64,000 nt of DNA from NCBI RefSeq assembly GCF_041381155.1, contig NC_091136.1:49466284-49530283 (forward strand), given 5' to 3'. Source of the DNA: Argopecten irradians. Its lineage: Eukaryota; Mollusca; Bivalvia; Pectinida; Pectinidae. Each line of letters opens with the position of its first letter. Positions within the stretch are counted from its first letter, which is position 1. The position numbers were made by a program, and so were the translations under genes. The notes under the pieces were generated by a model that was not told the DNA's origin, ran no database searches, and saw only the letters and a program-made list of their open reading frames with translations. Of this stretch, positions 61,416 through 64,000 are shown in pieces.

Positions 61416-63517
61416 ATACAGTACATGTGACATCAAGGACATAGTCTCACTTATAAATTCTTGGTGAATCATATGTTAACTTTTCCGAGGTATTAATATA
61501 TCGAATTGTTTTTGTACGGTACATTCATGTACATGCAAGCGATTTTGATTATAAAAATGTTACAATATGCACGTGAGCCTGATGTCAATTGAAGGTTCAG
61601 CAGCACAAGTTTAAAAAGTGACTGGCCAATCAAAAGGCGCCATTGATTTGCAATTGTAAATGGGCGTGGCTTTCAATTCTCGAAGGTTACCTGTGACGGG
61701 GTATGTGACCACATCAAAGACACTTTTTAAATGGTGTAACAATCTCCCGCCGCCGAAATTCATTCGAAACGAACCCTCTCTGTTTCCGATTCATTGTATG
61801 ATCACTGTAAATATGTACCATTACTAATGAATCTTTTTGAATGGTTAACTTTTACCAGTGAATTTTGTAGACTCCCCTTGTAGAAACCAATAAGAGTGAT
61901 CTTCACTTACCGAGTTTCACAGCGATGTGGAGAGTTGTTTCTTTGTATGGACACACTCGACTGGTGTAATTAACATTCGCGCCTTTTTCTAGTAATTTGG
62001 TAACATACTCAATTCCTGTCGGTATAGCTCTCATGAGTATGCTATCTTGCCCATCACCGACCGTGACATTAACATCTGCCCCAGAATCTATCAACACATC
62101 AAATAAATCTTTGTTTTGAGAACGAAGTGCCAGGCTCGCTGGAGATTCTGCACCATCTCTGTTTCCATCTCTCATACTAATGTTAATTCCAGGAAATTAC
62201 AAAAATCGCTCGACCAATTTGAAATTACCTTGTTCCATGGCTAGAATGAAAACCGTTGATGTGTTAAGAGTACAGGCAGCATTAACATCGATGTCTAATG
62301 TGAGAAGGAGGTCAGTAGCTTCTTCATTCCTCCTCATCACGGCGATGAAAATAGGAGATAGATTCAAAGAGCTCGTCTTCTTATTCAATATGTATCTTTG
62401 CGATGAGAACACTTTCAACAGTTCTACGTTGTTGGTCGAAGCTGCAACATGGACGAACGACAGCTTGAGGACATAGAAATATACATAATCTTCATCAAGT
62501 TCACATCTACACTTACCACTTTGTATCACTTGTGAAATCTCCGCTATTGATGTTGAGTCAAAATGTCGCTTTTAAGGCATCCTCTCCAGCACTTACAAAA
62601 TTATTTTAAGCCTGTGACAATAAAAACCTGTACAGTGCATTTGTAAACCTTTATTTTACTATTTTCATTAACAAATTATAAAGATATAGCATTAAGGGAG
62701 AAGAAGCATTACAATAACACTTTATGACTACAACAGGTCGATAATGACTTACATATTTCGATATCCATCTTGATGACGTCTTCAAATTTGCTCACAAGTT
62801 CCATGCAGTTAATGTCTGTCCGCATTATTCTCTCATACAGTTTTGCCTGGCGCTTTCTGATTTCTGATATAGACACAAACGATATTAAGTAATAGAAAAT
62901 TCTGATATGATGTTATGGTTTGATAGTGCTTTAATGTGACTACAGGTGATATATCCTCTTTTATTTCATCCAAACCAATTTATTTTACTCAAGTTCTGTC
63001 TATTACGAGTACTATTACTAGTACAACAACTACAACTTTATATTGCCATTTCTTTATTATCATTTATATCACAATAAATGATTTCGTTTCACAGTGGTAG
63101 ACTAACTTGAAATAATATGTAACTAACCAAGAGTAAAACGCCAGTGCATCTACATGATGTATCGTAACACTGTCAATATTTGTTCGTTGTAGTCGGTAGA
63201 CACCCCGGGTACACCTGGGAACTCTCGTCTGTCTGCAAATCATTACACTTCCTGTGTATTGAACAAAAGACGCACCTCGGTAAGCTAGTTTCTCAACGGC
63301 CAGTGAATGTTCCGGATAGATATACTCTGTACATTGTTACACATGCGAGTGAGAATTTCTAATATATGGGGATTTCCCTTCTACGGCAGATCACTGTTGA
63401 TAAACACATGTCTTTGCTTCTTATTCATACAATTTCTTCTCCACATAATAGGTGGATAAAGCCACATGATAACATTATTTTATCATTGGGGAAAATGAAA
63501 TGAAAAGAAAACGCAAT

Positions 63518-63559
63518 CACACACACACACACACACAACCTCTCTCTCACACACACACT
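63518..63559. repeat. (CA)n / (CT)n compound microsatellite
   Basis: Two CA runs separated by CCTCTCTCT. Confidence 0.95.
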
Positions 63560-64000
63560 GATAAAATTGAAACAGTAATTTGTAACAAACCGAAAGTGGG
63601 CTACCTTAATTTCATAACTGACTCATATCTTATTATACATATCAATTCAAATTTTCCCATTCCAACATTGTAATTGTGTTACTAGTATAACAAACCAAAA
63701 ATAGGTGATCTTGTATATTTTCATTCTGAATGCGTATAACACCAGTATTAAAACTCCATACTCATCACTGAGTATTTACCTGACGAAATCTCTACATTTG
63801 TCTGTGCCAAAGATTGCATTTTCAAGTTAAGAAATAAAGTTGACATATTTTCAAATACAAAACAAATCGACCAACATGATTTTAGTAAAAATTCAATATT
63901 TTTGATAGTTGTTTGGAAATTTTCATTGATATCGATGGCCTAAAATGAGGTTACAACGCCAAACAAATGTAAGGTTCCCTGTGTAATGTATGTTAACACT

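Larger units (their letters stand above)
58232..63939 (-). pseudogene. ankyrin-repeat gene, 5' partial, probably a pseudogene
   Basis: Exons in order: 63780-63939, 62753-62863, 62517-62543, 61911-62441, 58232-58966, with GT-AG borders and agreeing phases; any earlier exon lies beyond the right edge. The first exons encode a helical region (EIRKRQAKLYERI). Then come about eight ankyrin-type units, for example SPASLALRSQNKDLFDVLID...GADVN, TTLHIAVKLG, GHAEAVEMLL-like KHAEAVEMLL and TALMYATYNG. Three faults are seen: an in-frame TAA at 62197-62199 (ERFL*FPGINIS), one extra C in a C run near 58890 (between KM and TPITSAARKG), and a frame change in a CA run near 58745-58755 (between GHTH and MLKALL). 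The last two could be sequencing slips, the stop less easily. Function unknown; bivalves carry many such genes. Confidence 0.7.

Overview
The window is AT-rich animal DNA with short exons, phased GT-AG introns and many small transposon relics. The gene content suggests a lophotrochozoan, most likely a bivalve mollusc: ependymin-related proteins in tandem, a fibrinogen-related domain, ankyrin repeats and a tRNA-derived SINE carrying a conserved central domain. Species cannot be told from the sequence. Exons were joined by hand from splice sites and reading phase, without transcripts.

Layout. (1) 1-6.8 kb: a foldback element, a SINE scrap, the last exon of a plus-strand fibrinogen-domain gene (2090-2349) and two large minisatellites. 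(2) 6.8-26.3 kb: four intact minus-strand ependymin-related genes (EPDR-1 to EPDR-4) in two structural classes, six coding exons for EPDR-1/2 and five for EPDR-3/4. Each has GATA-type motifs a short way upstream. Transposon relics lie between them and in their introns. (3) 27.9-54.8 kb: three intact minus-strand paralogs of protein-glucosylgalactosylhydroxylysine glucosidase (PGGHG/ATHL1, GH65). All have 11 coding exons, the same intron phases and an N-terminal signal peptide. A decayed fragment of a fourth copy lies between the first two (about 40.24-40.62 kb). (4) 56.5-57.0 kb: the 3' end of a dead LINE. (5) 58.2-63.9 kb: a minus-strand ankyrin-repeat gene with one in-frame stop and two frame breaks, probably a pseudogene, running off the right edge.

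The strongest result is in the third PGGHG paralog (48835-54837). Its frame and splice sites are fully intact, but two of the three carboxylates expected to be catalytic are replaced: Glu to Lys in the PDEYH motif and Glu to Asn in the W-S-E motif. Its neighbours keep all three. It looks like a secreted pseudoenzyme made by local tandem duplication. Next in interest are a minisatellite in the first PGGHG gene that copies that gene's own 5' splice site about ten times, the intron difference and shared GATA motifs of the EPDR array, and several inverted-repeat elements, one nested and one with a 9-bp target duplication.

The EPDR and PGGHG products are all predicted to be secreted and are transcribed in the same direction. 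Nothing in the sequence shows that they work together; each block looks like independent tandem expansion.
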